Part shown: in pieces, positions 24,654 through 32,703 of the stretch
How positions within the stretch are numbered: the first letter of the stretch is position 1
Layout: the number at the start of each line of letters is the position of its first letter
Origin: Acidobacteria bacterium 5-1
GTDB lineage: Bacteria; Acidobacteriota; Blastocatellia; Pyrinomonadales; Pyrinomonadaceae
Length of the DNA stretch: 37,930 nucleotides
Assembly (NCBI GenBank): GCA_002050455.1
Contig: MWZA01000190.1
Coordinates: forward strand, 1-37,930
Direction: 5' to 3'
The notes under the pieces: model-generated
What the model was told of the DNA's origin: nothing
Databases searched by the model: none
The model's input: only the letters and a program-made list of their open reading frames with translations
Program-made: the position numbers and the translations under genes

Positions 24654-25592
24654 ATGGCAGTAGAATCTAAGACAGCTATCTTTGCGGCGATTGGCGGTAA
24701 TTTAGCCATTGCGATTATGAAATTCACGGCTGCCGCGTTCACCGGCAGTTCCGCCATGCTCTCGGAAGGTATTCACTCGCTTGTGGATACCGGCAACGGC
24801 GGACTGTTGCTGCTTGGCATTCACAAGAGCAAACAGCCAGCCGATGCAACACATCCGTTTGGTTATGGCAAAGAACTGTATTTTTGGTCTTTGATTGTCG
24901 CGGTTCTGATTTTCGGTGTCGGCGGCGGCATCTCTATCTACGAAGGCATCATTCACTTAATTCACCCAAGCCCTTTGGAAGACCCGTTTTGGAGCTACAT
25001 TGTGCTGGGCTTGGCGTTAGTCTTTGAGGGCGTTGTCTTGGTCGTCGCCTTCAAAGCGTTCCAAGTCCTCAAGGGAGAAGAACAAGACATCTGGCAGGCG
25101 ATTAAAACCAGCAAAGATCCGACGACTTTTACCGTGCTGTTTGAGGATGCCGCCGCGATGCTCGGCTTGATATTCGCCTTTCTGGGAATTTTCCTGGCTC
25201 ATTATTTCGATAATCCTTATCTGGATGGTGTAGCCTCGGTCTTGATTGGCGTAATGCTGGCATCGGTGGCGGTATTTTTAGCTTACGAAAGCAAAGGATT
25301 GCTGGTGGGCGAAGGCACTGACCCGCAAACATTAGAGAGCATCCGAAAGTTGGCGGAAGCGGAGCCGGGAGTAAAAAAGGTGATAAGCCCGCTGACAATG
25401 TATTTCGGTCCGCACACGATATTGCTCACGGTGGATATTGAGTTCGACGAGAAGTTGTCGGCAATGGAAGTGGAAGATGCGGTAGATCGCCTGGAAAAGA
25501 GCATTCGCAGCGAATACCCGGACATCAAGCATATCTACATCGAAGCCGGTGCGATTAGCGCAAGTGGTCGTGAGGCTGTCAGCCAAAATTAG
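24654..25592 (+). CDS. Cation diffusion facilitator transporter
   Basis: 312 residues, about six membrane spans, CDF/SLC30 family, which exports divalent metals (Zn, Mn, Fe, Co) using the proton gradient. The first metal site pair is visible as SEGIHSLVDT (H41, D45), and FEDAAAMLG plus LDGVAS (D191) carry acidic residues in the second site region. A C-terminal cytoplasmic domain (about 210-300) is ferredoxin-like. Intact, between two zones of decayed genes. Metal specificity cannot be told. Confidence 0.88.
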   Translation: MAVESKTAIFAAIGGNLAIAIMKFTAAAFTGSSAMLSEGIHSLVDTGNGGLLLLGIHKSKQPADATHPFGYGKELYFWSLIVAVLIFGVGGGISIYEGIIHLIHPSPLEDPFWSYIVLGLALVFEGVVLVVAFKAFQVLKGEEQDIWQAIKTSKDPTTFTVLFEDAAAMLGLIFAFLGIFLAHYFDNPYLDGVASVLIGVMLASVAVFLAYESKGLLVGEGTDPQTLESIRKLAEAEPGVKKVISPLTMYFGPHTILLTVDIEFDEKLSAMEVEDAVDRLEKSIRSEYPDIKHIYIEAGAISASGREAVSQN

Positions 25593-25762
25593 CAGAGAGT
25601 CGCCGCTCAATTCCGGCATTGATAAAACAATACAAAACAGAACGATGCTAAATTGTTAATTAAAAAATTGACCAAGCCTATCAAAATTTCGCATAACCGC
25701 AGAATTAATCGAAAAGCAAGATAATAATAAAACACTTTCTTTCGCGCTCATACAGCAGACCT

Positions 25763-26056
25763 TTGACAAGACGGGCGGCGCAGTCGCTCATTCTGATACT
25801 GCTGTTAATCGTTATCAATTTTTTCCTGATACACCTCGCGCCGGGCGATCCGGTTTAATATCTGGCGGGGCAGAGCGACGACGAGCAATATTACCATTTA
25901 ATTCGCGCGAAATTCGGTTTAGACCAAACGCTTCTCACGTAGCCTTGGGTTTATCTTTCGAGCGTTCTGCAAGGAGATTTGGGATATTCTCTGAGCCATC
26001 AACATTTTCGGATGATTTTCTAATGCGGCTGACTGAACTTTTTCTTATTCCGCCGC
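25763..26056 (+). pseudogene. Peptide ABC transporter permease (DppB-type) remnant
   Basis: Read from TTG 25763, the frame gives LTRRAAQSLILILLLIVINF, then FLIHLAPGDPV, a stop, YLAGQSDDEQYYHLIRAKFG, another stop after DQTLLT, then PWVYLSSVLQGDLGYSLSHQ. This is the N-terminal part of a DppB/OppB permease (L-A-P-G-D-P, F-G-L-D, G-D-L-G-x-S). At least two internal stops and a frame change near 26025 (continuing MRLTELFLIP) destroy it, and the rest of the protein is absent. Confidence 0.8.
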
Positions 26057-26293
26057 GCTTTTTTCTGGCACGGAATTCAAATTAAAATCATGGGCGACCA
26101 GCCCGCTAAAAATCGAGCCGCAGACGAGATGAACGCCGCCTTGCGTGGTAACGGCTGGATTAAGTCCGCCCGGGTCAGCCGTCACAGCAACCACCACACT
26201 GCCGCCATATTTCAGCTCATTGCCATAAATGACGGAAAATAATATTGCCGTGAAAAAAAGTGCGGCAAAGGAAATAATTGATTTTTTTGTCAT
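26045..26293 (-). pseudogene. Truncated peptide ABC transporter substrate-binding protein
   Basis: Only 82 residues: a signal peptide (MTKKSIISFAALFFTAILFS) and the start of the mature lobe, with KYGGSVVVAVTADPGGLNPA and VHLVCGSIFSGLVAHDFNLN, the typical opening of family 5 (DppA/OppA) binding proteins. It then stops after VPEKSAAE, where the normal protein has several hundred more residues. It meets the permease remnant tail to tail at about 26045, an arrangement not seen in intact operons. Confidence 0.75.
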
Positions 26294-26373
26294 CTGTTTA
26301 TTGCTTTGCCTTGGTTGAAGGAGTAAAATTTCGCTTATACAGTTGAATTAGAGTTGGAAAGCATTTATCAAAG

Positions 26374-27048
26374 ATGAGCCAAAGTTTTCCTAAGCCAAAG
26401 TTTGTTCCATTAAATTTTCGATACCTTTTGATAGAAGAACAAATCAAACGCGCCGAAGAGTTTTATGAAAATCTGAATCGACGGCGGACGGTGCGCGATT
26501 TTTCCAGTGAAGATATACCATTTGAGGTGATTGAGAAAGCAATTTTAACGGCAGGCACGGCTCCGTCGGGAGCTAATCTCCAACCGTGGAGATTTGTTGT
26601 TGTCAAAAGCCCGGACATAAAACGCAAAATCCGCCTTGCCGCCGAAAAAGAAGAGTTTGAAAGTTATCATGGACGAATGCCGGAAAAGTGGCTTCGCCGG
26701 CTTGCTTTGCTCGGAACTGATGAACATAAGCCTTTTTTAGAAATCGCACCATATCTAATTGTTGTTTTCCGCATCAGTTCAATCACCGACGGAGATGAGA
26801 CAGAACCGACTTATTACAGTCAGGAATCTGTCGGGATTGCCGTCGGAATGTTACTTGCGGCTTTGCATAACGCCGGACTTGCAACTTTAACGCACACGCC
26901 CTCTCCGATGAAGTTTTTGCAGGAGATTTTAGGTCGCCCGAAAAACGAAATTCCGTTTGTTTTAATTCCCGTCGGCTATCCTGCGAAAGACGCAAAAGTG
27001 CCTGACATTACACGCAAATCTTTGAACGAAATTATGCTGCTTGTTTAA
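26374..27048 (+). CDS. Iodotyrosine-deiodinase-like nitroreductase-family flavoprotein
   Basis: 224 residues of the nitroreductase/IYD superfamily (FMN-binding homodimer). RRTVRDF (37-43) and TAGTAPSGANLQPWRFVVVK (59-78) are FMN-contact segments shared with vertebrate iodotyrosine deiodinase, and ESVGIAVGMLLAALHNAGLA (151-170) is the dimer-interface helix. The IYD lid triad, E-x3-Y plus K 21 residues later, is reproduced as E94, Y98, K119, the same spacing as the human triad (157/161/182). It also ends PVGYPAKDAKVPDITRKSL, the IYD-like C-terminus. The natural substrate in a bacterium is unknown (reductive dehalogenation of a halophenol is possible). Confidence 0.87.
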   Translation: MSQSFPKPKFVPLNFRYLLIEEQIKRAEEFYENLNRRRTVRDFSSEDIPFEVIEKAILTAGTAPSGANLQPWRFVVVKSPDIKRKIRLAAEKEEFESYHGRMPEKWLRRLALLGTDEHKPFLEIAPYLIVVFRISSITDGDETEPTYYSQESVGIAVGMLLAALHNAGLATLTHTPSPMKFLQEILGRPKNEIPFVLIPVGYPAKDAKVPDITRKSLNEIMLLV

Positions 27049-27180
27049 AACCGTGGCTTGAAAATCTTTTTGATATTTTTTCAACCGGAAAAATTTCCCT
27101 TTGTAAGAATTTCAAGATAAGCCGTCGGCTGTGTCTTTTGCAGGTTTTATTTTCTCCTGTTAATACTATTTGAAAACCTT

Positions 27181-27209
27181 AAAAATAAAAAGCGGTCTGA
27201 AAACCGCTT
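27181..27209 (-). terminator. Rho-independent terminator of the E1 dehydrogenase gene
   Basis: On the minus strand, AAGCGGT (from 27209) and ACCGCTT (to 27190) form a seven-pair stem with a six-base loop, followed directly by a T-rich run (TTTATTTTT). It lies about 31 bases beyond the stop of the E1 gene. It could also work weakly in the other direction for the deiodinase-like gene. Confidence 0.78.
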
Positions 27210-27239
27210 CTTAAAAACAACCATTTCTTGAGAACAATT

Positions 27240-29618
27240 TCAGTATTTCATCAACTCCCGTAATGCTGTTTCGACATCGTCAATCTGCGGCAGAATGAAA
27301 TCTTCGAGTTGCGGTGCGTAGCCGACAAACGTATCGGTTGCACCGACACGGCGCACGGGCGCGTCCAAGTATTCAAACAATTCATCGGCAATCCGCGCCG
27401 CGATTTCCGCGCCGTAGCCGAATGAAATTGAATCTTCGTGGGCGACGATGACGCGATTGGTTTTCTTGACCGATTCTGCAACGCGCTCCCAATCGTAAGG
27501 AACGAGTGTTCGCAAATCAATGAGTTCAACCGACACACCGTTTCTCTCTAATCTTTTCGCCGCTTCAAAACTTCTCTGCACGAGTGCGCCATAAGTTACG
27601 ATTGTTACATCCGTGCCTTCTTTGACGACTTTCGCTTTGCCGAACGGAATCATAAATTCGCTCGACGGATAGTTTGATTTGTTATAAACCTGTCGATAAA
27701 GATGTTTATGTTCGAGAAACAAAACCGGGTCGTCGCAGCGAATCGAAGTTCTCAGAAGTCCATTTGCATCCAGAGCGTTTGATGGATAAGCAATAAGCAG
27801 TCCGGGCGTGTGCGAAAAAAGCGTCGTTCCCGACTGCGAGTGATAAACCGCGCCGCCTTTCAGATAGCCGCCGACCGGAACACGCATGACAAGCGGGCAT
27901 TTCGTGTCGCCATCCGAACGCCAGCGCGTTACCGCAACTTCGTTTCTGATTTGGTGAAACGCCGGAAAAATATAGTCGAAAAACTGAATTTCAACCACCG
28001 GCTTCAAATTACGAATCGCCATCCCGACTGCGCGACCGATGATATTTGCTTCGGCGAGCGGTGAATTGAAAACACGCGCCGAGCCGAATTCGCGCTGCAG
28101 ATTTGCCGTTACCTTAAACACGCCGCCTTTGCCCTTGACGGTTTCAAGATATTCTTCGCGCGAAACATCCGCTACATCTTCGCCGAAAACGACAATCCGC
28201 ACATCGCGCTCCATTTCCTCGTGCAGACAACGATTGATAAGGTCAACCATTGTTCCGGCGTTGCCGGAAAGTTCCGCGCCGTCTTCGGTGTCAAAATCTT
28301 TTGAAGTCGGGTCAACATCGGGCGAAAAGACGTTTCGCAGAGCAGTTTCGGGCGCAGGCTGCGGCGTGGCAATCGCAGTGTCGGCGGCTTGATTGATTTC
28401 CGCATCAACTTCCTTTCGCAGTTTTTCCAAGTCTTCTGAATCGGCAATGCCTTCGGTCATCAAAAATTCGGCGAAGGTTTTAATCGGGTCTATTTCCGCG
28501 TCTTTTTGACGTTCTTCTTCGGGACGATAGAGTTTTTCGTCGTCCGACAGACTGTGTGAATACGGGCGAATTACCTTTGTGTGGACAAAAGCCGCGCCTT
28601 TTCTTTTCCGGCAAAATTCAACGGCTTTTTTAAAAGTTTCGTAACTTTCGAGCGGATTTGTGCCGTCGCATTTTTGAATATACAGATTCGGAAAACCGGC
28701 GACTAATTTGGAAATATCGCCGCCCGCCGTGCTGACTTCGACCGGAACACTGATGGCGTAACCGTTGTCTTCGACAACAAAAATCACGGGCAGTTTCAGA
28801 TTGCAAGCCGTGTTCAGAGCTTCCCACCATTCGCCCTCGCTCGTTGTGCCGTCGCCGACCGACATATAAACGACTTCATCGCCTTTGAAATTTGTAACTA
28901 CATCCTGTAACTCTTTGACGAGCGAAGCGCGATAACTTGCTTCCGCCGCGCCAACGGCGTGCAAAGCCTGCGTTCCCGTGCAGGAAGATTGCGACGGAAC
29001 ATTTAATTTCACGCTGCCCCAGTGCGAAGGCATCTGCCGTCCGTGCGAATTCGGGTCTTTTTCTGCGCCGACTGCTGAATAAAACATTTCCTGCGCGGTC
29101 ATTCCGAGCTGCAGCATCAAAGCGCGGTCGCGGTAATACGGAAAAAACCAATCGTAACCGGCTTTCATCGCCAAACCTGCGCCGACGAGCGCAGCTTCGT
29201 GTCCCGCGCCGCTGATTTGAAAAAAGATTTTATTCTGACCTTTTAATTGAATTTCCTTGTCGTCAATCCGGCGTGATTGATACATCGTGCGATACATTTG
29301 GACAAGCGTTTTCGCGTCCAAACCTTTGTAAGTTTTCGCGGATTGTTTGGCTGTGCCATTTGACGCTTTTACCGATTTCTTGCCAGCAGATTTTTTAGTT
29401 TGCCCTTTTGCCTCCTGCGAGACGGTTTTAGCAGTTTTTATAGTCGTTTTTTTTTCGGTGTAGCCGTCGGCTTCCGTCCGCTTCGGTTTTTCGACAATTT
29501 TGGCGGGCGTTTGCGCTGTCGCCGCTTTAACGCTTTCCGCTTTTCTCGTAAGTGTCTTTTTACTATTGCTTTTGTTATTGGTTTTTGCCGTTCCGATTTT
29601 CTTCGCTGCAGTTGCCAT
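27240..29618 (-). CDS. Fused 2-oxoacid dehydrogenase E1 (alpha-beta), with a basic N-terminal tail
   Basis: 792 residues. Residues 97-430 form the E1-alpha domain with the thiamine-diphosphate motif [20 protein letters not shown] (255-274) and N285 of the N-G-Y segment. Residues about 450-790 form the E1-beta domain ([20 protein letters not shown], then [16 protein letters not shown]). The fusion is common for branched-chain or pyruvate E1 in Acidobacteriota and Bacteroidota. The substrate (2-oxoisovalerate versus pyruvate) cannot be set from sequence alone. Residues 1-96 are an unusual tail rich in Lys, Ala and Thr (about 23 Lys), like histone H1. No E2/E3 gene is nearby. A terminator follows the gene. 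Confidence 0.92.
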   Translation of the reverse strand: MATAAKKIGTAKTNNKSNSKKTLTRKAESVKAATAQTPAKIVEKPKRTEADGYTEKKTTIKTAKTVSQEAKGQTKKSAGKKSVKASNGTAKQSAKTYKGLDAKTLVQMYRTMYQSRRIDDKEIQLKGQNKIFFQISGAGHEAALVGAGLAMKAGYDWFFPYYRDRALMLQLGMTAQEMFYSAVGAEKDPNSHGRQMPSHWGSVKLNVPSQSSCTGTQALHAVGAAEASYRASLVKELQDVVTNFKGDEVVYMSVGDGTTSEGEWWEALNTACNLKLPVIFVVEDNGYAISVPVEVSTAGGDISKLVAGFPNLYIQKCDGTNPLESYETFKKAVEFCRKRKGAAFVHTKVIRPYSHSLSDDEKLYRPEEERQKDAEIDPIKTFAEFLMTEGIADSEDLEKLRKEVDAEINQAADTAIATPQPAPETALRNVFSPDVDPTSKDFDTEDGAELSGNAGTMVDLINRCLHEEMERDVRIVVFGEDVADVSREEYLETVKGKGGVFKVTANLQREFGSARVFNSPLAEANIIGRAVGMAIRNLKPVVEIQFFDYIFPAFHQIRNEVAVTRWRSDGDTKCPLVMRVPVGGYLKGGAVYHSQSGTTLFSHTPGLLIAYPSNALDANGLLRTSIRCDDPVLFLEHKHLYRQVYNKSNYPSSEFMIPFGKAKVVKEGTDVTIVTYGALVQRSFEAAKRLERNGVSVELIDLRTLVPYDWERVAESVKKTNRVIVAHEDSISFGYGAEIAARIADELFEYLDAPVRRVGATDTFVGYAPQLEDFILPQIDDVETALRELMKY

Positions 29619-29705
29619 TTTTGATAATTCCTATTTGATAACGATTTTTTGATAAATAAACAAAGTTATAAAATATCAAAAATTCGAGAGATGGGCAATT
29701 TGCGT

Positions 29706-29738
29706 CAAAAATCAGTAGTGTCCTAAATGTGTGTTGCT
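29706..29738. repeat. Left end of the 6.5 kb element: 9-bp direct repeat and terminal inverted repeat
   Basis: CAAAAATCA (29706-29714) is followed by the 24-bp inverted repeat 29715-29738, which begins GTAGTGTCC. Its reverse complement, with one mismatch, is at 36198-36221. The TAG stop of the decayed transglutaminase-like gene (29723-29725) lies inside this terminal repeat. Confidence 0.85.
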
Positions 29739-30160
29739 CTCGCATTAAACAGAATCTTTAGCTTTAAAGGCGCGGCAGACAGTAACGACAGGTTTTCCAA
29801 ATTTATCCATTTGCCTTGATGAGAAACAAAACTGTTTTCATTCGACAAGCCTATTACGCTCTCCGCATCAACAATGGACGAATGTTGAAGCAATGTGTAA
29901 AGTAGTAAGGCTTTGTCTCTATCGCTCCCCGTTTTGAAATATAAAGTTTCGTCGGGCATTGCGATTCTATCTCTGCTTCCGAAAATAGAATCTTGTTCGG
30001 TTATATTGCTAACAACCGAGAGCGCGTCTGACAGTTCCGTAATTTCTTGCGCCAACTGCTTGACATTGTAATCACGCATCGCGGCGCGAACATAAACTTG
30101 CGGGTGCGGCACATCGAGGCGACAAAACGCATAAAGGCGTATGAGCCGCAAAGGTAACAT
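29723..30160 (-). pseudogene. C-terminal part of a decayed transglutaminase-like gene
   Basis: Open frame of 145 codons whose first part reads LRLIRLYAFCRLDVPHPQVY. It contains the segment SRDRIAMPDETLYFKTGSDR followed by a D-K-A-L-L-L-Y helix, and ends ILFNARATHI with the stop inside the terminal repeat. It has no start of its own; the ATG at 30160 is an internal residue. It fits as the C-terminal half of the gene whose N-terminal half is at 35291-36137, with the metal cassette in between. Confidence 0.65.
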
Positions 30161-30167
30161 AACGTGC

Positions 30168-30683
30168 TTAATGCAATTTTATCCCCGTCTTATCTTTTTG
30201 CCTTTTACGTTGCGGCGGCAAGCTGGTAATTGAAGTTACCAGCAAAGGTGCTTCTTCGACAATCGAACAAACTTGCGCCTCTCGCTTTTCGCGGCTTAAT
30301 TTCGGTGCCTGCGCGATGAGTGCCGCTAGCTCATCTCTGAAGTTATGCAACTCATCCAACCTTCGCTCAACTTCGCGCAATTTATCTACTAGCACCTTTT
30401 GAACCTGTCCGCACGGGCTTGTTCCCGTTTTGGCGAGTTCAAAGGTTTCCTTAATCTCGTCTAATGAGAAACCGAGAGTCTGCGCTTTACGAATAAAGCG
30501 GACGCGCTCCACTATCTCCGGCGTGTAAAGGCGATAGCCCGAAGACGTGCGCGGTGGACGTGGAATAAGACCTAGTTGTTCGTAGTAGTGCAAGGTTTGA
30601 ACGCCGACGCCGAGCATTTGTGCCGCTTCGCCAGCTAACATTTCCCCCTTCTGAAATTGTGTTTTGATATTATCGCGTTTCAT
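30168..30683 (-). CDS. MerR-family metal-responsive regulator
   Basis: 171 residues. The N-terminal winged helix includes EAAQMLGVGVQTLHYYEQLG, followed by RTSSGYRLYTPEIVERVRFI, typical MerR. A dimerisation helix follows, with Cys residues C91 (TSPCGQV) and C139 (AQVCSIV) in the metal-sensing region, as in Hg/Cu/Zn-type MerR proteins. It is divergent from the HMA protein gene, and a MerR-type promoter (20-bp spacer) lies in the gap. It probably activates the cassette genes on metal binding. Which metal is not determined; copper or mercury is most likely from the neighbours. Confidence 0.87.
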   Translation of the reverse strand: MKRDNIKTQFQKGEMLAGEAAQMLGVGVQTLHYYEQLGLIPRPPRTSSGYRLYTPEIVERVRFIRKAQTLGFSLDEIKETFELAKTGTSPCGQVQKVLVDKLREVERRLDELHNFRDELAALIAQAPKLSREKREAQVCSIVEEAPLLVTSITSLPPQRKRQKDKTGIKLH

Positions 30684-30740
30684 AATTTAATAATTCTCCG
30701 CTAGAATATAGAATTAAGTGCAATGCTCGTGGCTTGCAGC

Positions 30741-30772
30741 TTGACTCCCTACTCGACTAGAAGGTGTACTCT
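30741..30772 (+). promoter_or_regulatory. MerR-type promoter for the HMA protein gene
   Basis: TTGACT at 30741-30746 and TACTCT at 30767-30772 with a 20-base spacer, the overlong spacing that MerR proteins correct by bending DNA. The region between carries a partly symmetric element around CTCCCTACTCGACTAGAAGG. It lies in the gap between the divergent merR and HMA genes. The -10 is weak (3/6), as is usual for activator-dependent promoters. Confidence 0.65.
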
Positions 30773-30811
30773 ATCTTAACCATTTTGGAATTATATTGAA
30801 AGGATATTGAG

Positions 30812-31198
30812 ATGATTAAGCAGAAAGAAAACAAAGAAAAAGTCATCAAAAGCCGCAAAAATCGCGTTGCGCTTTTCGTTGTAATTATTTGTACGATTGT
30901 GGCAATCAGTGCTCTCGCAATACTTATGCGAACACAATTTTCAACTCACGCAACTACTACCGTGACAACCGCTTCTGAAAAAATTGAGCGCGTTGCGATT
31001 GCCATCGAGGGAATGAGTTGTTCCGGGTGTGCCAACGGCATTCAAGCGATGCTCCGACGCACCGAAGGAGTTGCTTCCGCCGATGTCAGCTACGAACGAA
31101 AGGAAGCGATTGTCGAATACAATGCGGAACGCACTACCCGCGAGAAACTCGTCGAAGTGATTAACAATATGGGCTATAAGGCGAGCGTTAAAGATTAA
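30812..31198 (+). CDS. Membrane-anchored heavy-metal-associated (HMA) protein
   Basis: 128 residues: basic N-terminus, one membrane span (about 19-38), then an HMA domain (about 60-126) with the metal site GMSCSGCANGI (C70, C73). Similar in domain plan to MerP but anchored rather than secreted. It would bind Cu(I) or Hg(II) outside the cytoplasm and pass it to a membrane transporter. Its stop overlaps the convergent CcdA-like gene by 4 bases. Driven by the MerR-type promoter upstream. Confidence 0.85.
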   Translation: MIKQKENKEKVIKSRKNRVALFVVIICTIVAISALAILMRTQFSTHATTTVTTASEKIERVAIAIEGMSCSGCANGIQAMLRRTEGVASADVSYERKEAIVEYNAERTTREKLVEVINNMGYKASVKD

Positions 31199-31854
31199 CC
31201 TAAGTAAAGCGTTTGCGCGAGCCACGCAAAGTAAATAGCAAGCCCCAGAAGCGCGACTCCGCTCGTTATCTCAGCAATGCGCCGTGCCGTCCCAATCCGC
31301 GCCAGCCACGCTCCGACCCTTCCGGCAAAAAATCCGAGCAGCAGAAACGGCATTCCGCGCCCTATCGCATAGGAAAGCGAAAGTGCCGCTCCATAGACGG
31401 GATGCCCGATGGCTGCGGCAATCGTCAGCAATAATAGTAAAGGTCCGGCGGATGTCGTAACGGTTGCCACACTGTAAAGAAGTCCGTACAAAAATGCTCC
31501 TGCAATTCCGCCTCGTTTTGCAATTTCTGGGTCGGAAATGCGGCGACGCAAAACCGGACCGAAAATTGCCGCCGTTCCCGCCGCCAACGAGAACAAAGCG
31601 GCTCCGGCGGCAAAAACCGCACTCCAGCCCGCAAGCAATCGCCCCAGATACGAAGCGGCGATTCCAAGCGCAAGCAGGCTCAAAACTACGCCAAAGAAAA
31701 ATGCGAGCGAAAGAAACAAACCTCTGCGCCGTCGCGTCCCTTCCGGTGCGGCTTCGACTTGCGCTCCGACATAACCGACAACCCCTACGCCCGCAGGGAG
31801 AGTGCAGGGTCAAGTGCTGGTTGAAAGCACGCCGCCGATTGCCGCAATGAGCAA
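31195..31854 (-). pseudogene. CcdA-like membrane protein with an in-frame TGA and a damaged N-terminus
   Basis: From TTG 31854 the frame reads LLIAAIGGVLSTST, then TGA (31810-31812), then PCTLPAGVGVVGYVGAQVEA and continues intact for about 200 codons with several membrane spans (GIAGAFLYGLLYSVATVTTS, then GPLLLLLTIAAAIG). The TGA stands where a Cys is expected (C-P-C near the first span), so it could encode selenocysteine or be a nonsense mutation. An ATG at 31916 (MNPFDFF) is in another frame and would join this one with a one-base change in a T-run near 31895. Family: DsbD/CcdA-like, electron or thiol carrier, here with metal genes. Confidence 0.6.
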
Positions 31855-31999
31855 CGCGAGAAGCGGTATTGTTCTATCGAAGCGGAAACGCTCTCGAAAA
31901 AATCAAAAGGGTTCATAAAATTTATGGTGCATTTCACAGACGAGCGGGCGACGAGTGCTAATCTTTTCGCCTTCATCGCCCGCTTAATTGTCCGGCTGA

Positions 32000-32353
32000 T
32001 TAAGCCGCCATCTGGCGACAGGCTTCAGCACACTGGCGACAAGTTTCAGCGCATTGGCGTATAATCTCGCCGTCGCCCTTCTCGCATTCTGCGGCGCATG
32101 CTTCGCAGATGTCTGCACAAACTCCGCAAACTTGCGCGTGGAATTCCGAGTTACGGCTCATTAAGTTCGCGCTCGTCGCGCAGATGTCAGCGCAATCCAG
32201 ACAAAGCCCGATACACCTTGCCATTGCTTTGTCTCCCATCTGAATGCATTCCGTCGCGCATTGCTGACAGATTTTTAAGCATTCCAGACAGAGACGGATA
32301 CACTCCTCAAGTTGTTGATTTGTGCTGCTGGTTTGTTGTCCTTGTGTTGCCAT
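32000..32353 (-). CDS. Four-helix-bundle copper-binding protein (DUF326/Csp-like)
   Basis: 117 residues with 19 Cys, spaced along amphipathic helices (ECIRLCLECLKICQQCATEC, CIGLCLDCADIC, CGVCADICEACAAEC, CAETCRQCAEACRQ). This Cys-lined four-helix pattern is typical of DUF326/Csp copper-storage proteins, which hold many Cu(I) ions. No signal peptide is visible, so it is probably cytosolic. It has an AGGAGG Shine-Dalgarno sequence. Clear partner for the P-type ATPase in copper handling. Confidence 0.88.
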   Translation of the reverse strand: MATQGQQTSSTNQQLEECIRLCLECLKICQQCATECIQMGDKAMARCIGLCLDCADICATSANLMSRNSEFHAQVCGVCADICEACAAECEKGDGEIIRQCAETCRQCAEACRQMAA

Positions 32354-32442
32354 TTTTATTTCCTCCTTGATGTTTTTGAACTCATCGTTTTAAGAAGCGA
32401 TGAGCGGTTAAATTATTAAAAGCCATTTAGCAGTAAGTTGGT

Positions 32443-32589
32443 TTAGCCGACTTTCTGCATTTCTTTCCCGCAACAACAGCGCGGTGATTGATTACCTTCG
32501 CAGGTTGGCGGAGCTCCCTTTGCTACTTCGATTTCACATCCGCAGTTTTCATCCGGGCAGCGGTAACGTTCCCCTGTTTTTAAAGCCAT
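32443..32589 (-). CDS. Tiny Cys-rich protein, 48 residues
   Basis: Starts MALKTGERYRCPDENCGCEI and ends RCCCGKEMQKVG. Seven Cys (11, 16, 18, 30, 38, 39, 40) in a zinc-ribbon or metallothionein-like spacing. A perfect AGGAGG precedes the ATG. It is in line with the copper-binding protein and the P-type ATPase, so it probably binds Cu(I) or a related soft metal. Family not recognised with certainty. Confidence 0.75.
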   Translation of the reverse strand: MALKTGERYRCPDENCGCEIEVAKGAPPTCEGNQSPRCCCGKEMQKVG

Positions 32590-32703
32590 ATTATCCTCCT
32601 TATTCAGTTTATGCAGCAAGAGTCAGTGCCGCCTCTCTGACTCTTGCAGTGCCCTTTGTTTAATGCTTATCCGAGCAGCGGCAAATTTTGATATTTTCAA
32701 TGT

